A DNA stretch of 6,985 nucleotides from Clostridia bacterium (GTDB taxonomy: Bacteria > Bacillota_A > Clostridia > Christensenellales > Borkfalkiaceae), in assembly GCA_017507595.1 (NCBI GenBank), contig JAFWAM010000059.1:1-6985 (forward strand), in the 5' to 3' direction. The position numbers and the translations under genes were made by a program. The notes under the pieces are model-generated. The model was not told the DNA's origin, did no database searches, and saw only the letters and a list, made by a program, of their open reading frames with translations. Below, in pieces: positions 5,023 through 6,985 of this stretch. Each line of letters opens with the position of its first letter. Position 1 is the first letter of the stretch.

Positions 5023-6985
5023 TTATCTGCCGCAGCAGTTTTTGTACTTTTTACCGCTGCCACAGGGACAGGGGTCGTTTCTGCCGGGGGCCTTATCAAC
5101 CTTGACGGGGCCCGTTGCCTGATGTGGCAGGTTGCCGCCGGATAAGTTGTAGGTTTTTTGAGAAACCTCTCTTGCGGGCATCCTGTCAATATTGACCCTA
5201 AGCTTCAAAAGAACCCTTACGGTTTCCTCCTGAATGGCCTCGGTCATTTCCTCAAACATCTCGTGACCTTCCTTTTTGAAGGCGTTGATTGGGTTTTCGT
5301 TGGCGTAGGAGCGAAGAGAGATACCACGTTTAAGCTTATCCATTGCGTCAATATGGTCTATCCAACGCTTGTCAACGGCCTTTAAAAGAACGATACGTTC
5401 TATCTCGTTATAATCAATGCCCTCAGCCTTCATGGCGGCGATCTTCTTTTCGTACTCCTCACAGACCTTATCAACGCACTTTGCCACAAGCTTGTCGTAA
5501 TAAAGCTCCTCAAGGTCGGCGTCCGTCACGAAGTTTGAACCTTCAGGAATACAGAACCTTTCAAGGGCGGCGTTGATCTTGTCCTTATCCCAGGTGGCGG
5601 GCTTGTCGGGATCGGGGATACCCTCAACCATAACGTCCGCAACGTAGTCGGGAATAAGATTTAAAATATCCTGGTGAACGTTGTCGCCGCGGAGGACCTT
5701 CATCCTCTCGCTATACATAACGTGACGCTGAGTGTTCATAACGTCATCGTATTCGATAATTCTCTTTCTGATGCCGAAGTTCCTGCCCTCGATTGAGCGC
5801 TGGGCGTTTTCAATACCCCTTGAAAGCATCTTTGCGGAAAGTGGCGTATCGTCGTCCATCTTGAAGGCGCGATACATCCCCTGCATCCTTTCACCGCCAA
5901 AGCGAGCGGCAAGGTCGTCCTCAAGGGAAATGTAAAATACCGAGGAACCGGGGTCACCCTGACGGCCGGCACGGCCGCGAAGCTGGTTGTCGATACGACG
6001 GGATTCGTGACGCTCGGTACCGATAATACGCAAGCCGCCTGCCGCGATGACCTCAACCTTTTGGGCTTCGGTAATAACGGCGTGCTTGTCCCTTAGCTCG
6101 TTAAACTTGGCGCGAAGCTCCTTAATGTGATCGGGAACAGACTGAACGAATGATACGGCAAGCTCGATATCCTCGTCGGCGTAGCCTTGGTTCCTTAAAT
6201 CCTGCTTGGCAGTGAATTCAGGGTTGCCGCCGAGAAGTATGTCCGTGCCACGGCCGGCCATGTTGGTGGCGATGGTAACGGCACCCTTCTGACCTGCCTG
6301 AGCGATAATTTCAGCTTCCTTTTTGTGGTTTTTGGCGTTGAGGATGTTGTGTCTTATCCTTTCACGCAACAGGGCGCGGGAAATAAGCTCACTCTTTTCG
6401 ACGGTAACGGTACCGATCAAAATGGGCTGACCCTTTTCGTGATGGGCCTTGACGTCCTCAACGATGGCTTTTATCTTACCCTTTTCGGTGGGGTAAATAA
6501 CGTCGTTTGCGTCGTGCCTTATCATGGGCTTGTTGGTGGGGATCTGTAATACGTCAAGACCGTAGATGGTTTTGAATTCCTCTTCCTCGGTCTTAGCCGT
6601 ACCCGTCATACCCGAAAGCTTGCGATAAAGGCGGAAATAGTTCTGGAAAGTTATGGTCGCCAAGGTCTTGTTTTCGCTTCTTACGGAAACGTTTTCCTTA
6701 GCCTCAATGGCCTGGTGAAGCCCGTCGGAGTACCTTCTGCCCTGCATCAAACGACCGGTAAACTCGTCAACGATAATAATTTCTCCATCCTGAACGATAT
6801 AGTCGTTGTCACGGTGGAAGACGTGGTGGGCCTTCAAGGCCTGCTGGATGTGGTGGTTAAGGTCGGCGTGCTCAACGTCGCCAAGGTTGTCAATATTGAA
6901 AAATCTTTCAGCCTTTCTTGAGCCTTCTTCAGTGATCTGAACGCTCTTTTCCTTGGCGTCCATGGTGAAATCCTCGTCACGGCGA
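5023..6985 (-). CDS. secA: Preprotein translocase ATPase SecA, partial (N-terminal part beyond window)
   Basis: The frame runs off the window edge, starting RRDEDFT before the ATG at 6963, which is internal and not the start. About 653 residues are visible; the N-terminal nucleotide-binding fold with Walker A and B is missing. SecA is the cytoplasmic ATPase that drives unfolded preproteins through SecYEG. Numbering from the first visible codon: DEFTGR at 73-78, SGMTGTA at 124-130, second nucleotide-binding fold with NMAGRGTD at 241-248, a ~60-residue charged insertion (about 253-315) common outside proteobacteria, RIDNQLRGRAGRQGDPG at about 330-346, and the helical scaffold segment WIDHIDAMDKLKRGI (about 541-555). 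The C-terminus has a short linker and a SEC-C zinc motif, CPCGSGKKYKNCC (Cys639, 641, 650, 651), which in E. coli binds SecB and phospholipid and ends C-H rather than C-C. The gene is intact where visible. prfB follows in the same direction. Confidence 0.98.
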   Translation of the reverse strand, partial: RRDEDFTMDAKEKSVQITEEGSRKAERFFNIDNLGDVEHADLNHHIQQALKAHHVFHRDNDYIVQDGEIIIVDEFTGRLMQGRRYSDGLHQAIEAKENVSVRSENKTLATITFQNYFRLYRKLSGMTGTAKTEEEEFKTIYGLDVLQIPTNKPMIRHDANDVIYPTEKGKIKAIVEDVKAHHEKGQPILIGTVTVEKSELISRALLRERIRHNILNAKNHKKEAEIIAQAGQKGAVTIATNMAGRGTDILLGGNPEFTAKQDLRNQGYADEDIELAVSFVQSVPDHIKELRAKFNELRDKHAVITEAQKVEVIAAGGLRIIGTERHESRRIDNQLRGRAGRQGDPGSSVFYISLEDDLAARFGGERMQGMYRAFKMDDDTPLSAKMLSRGIENAQRSIEGRNFGIRKRIIEYDDVMNTQRHVMYSERMKVLRGDNVHQDILNLIPDYVADVMVEGIPDPDKPATWDKDKINAALERFCIPEGSNFVTDADLEELYYDKLVAKCVDKVCEEYEKKIAAMKAEGIDYNEIERIVLLKAVDKRWIDHIDAMDKLKRGISLRSYANENPINAFKKEGHEMFEEMTEAIQEETVRVLLKLRVNIDRMPAREVSQKTYNLSGGNLPHQATGPVKVDKAPGRNDPCPCGSGKKYKNCCGR

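Noticed and set aside
4941..5189. An 82-codon minus-strand frame spanning the secA 3' end and the following gap.
   Set aside because: Most of it overlaps the zinc-motif coding end of secA in another frame, and the protein is low-complexity with no motif.
6961..6963. ATG at 6963 as the start of the secA-like gene.
   Set aside because: The frame continues upstream with DEDFT, which fits SecA, and the ATP-binding N-terminal third is missing. The gene is simply cut by the window edge.

Overview
This is an ordinary-looking bacterial chromosome segment in which every gene I can support lies on the minus strand. Reading in the direction of transcription (high to low coordinates), the order is secA (5' part off the window), prfB, tsaD, a ROK-like sugar-kinase-fold gene, maf and mreB (3' part off the window). 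Gene content, the secA-prfB adjacency, the maf-mreB pair, AGGAG-type ribosome binding sites and moderate base composition suggest Bacillota, most likely an uncultured or poorly described member of the Clostridia. That placement is inference; no rRNA or other taxonomic marker is present.

Layout: secA (5023 to window end) and prfB (3765-4862) are separated by about 160 bases that hold a perfect 13-bp inverted repeat. prfB and tsaD (2619-3665) are separated by about 97 bases with only a weak promoter candidate. tsaD is followed by a hairpin plus U-tract terminator (2554-2588). Immediately beyond it lies a very good sigma-A type promoter (extended -10, 17-base spacer; 2514-2542). It drives a second unit of ROK-like gene (1118-2488), maf (549-1100) and mreB (1-552). 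maf and mreB overlap by 4 bases (ATGA). There is no gene-free stretch above 300 bases, and I see no tRNA, rRNA, CRISPR, insertion sequence or phage gene.

Functionally the upstream block is core housekeeping: the SecA protein-export motor, release factor 2, and the TsaD subunit of tRNA t6A synthesis. The downstream block joins a nucleotide-pool or septation factor (Maf) and a cell-shape actin (MreB) to a ROK-like protein of unknown substrate.

I do not see a convincing new multi-gene system. The points worth a second look are: (i) an MreB-type protein with serine where the catalytic glutamate normally sits, plus other changes in nucleotide-binding loops; (ii) the ROK-like protein, which lacks the family zinc motif, has a ~140-residue N-terminal region and shares a promoter with maf-mreB; (iii) a prfB without the usual programmed frameshift; and (iv) a GPGL to GAGL change in TsaD.
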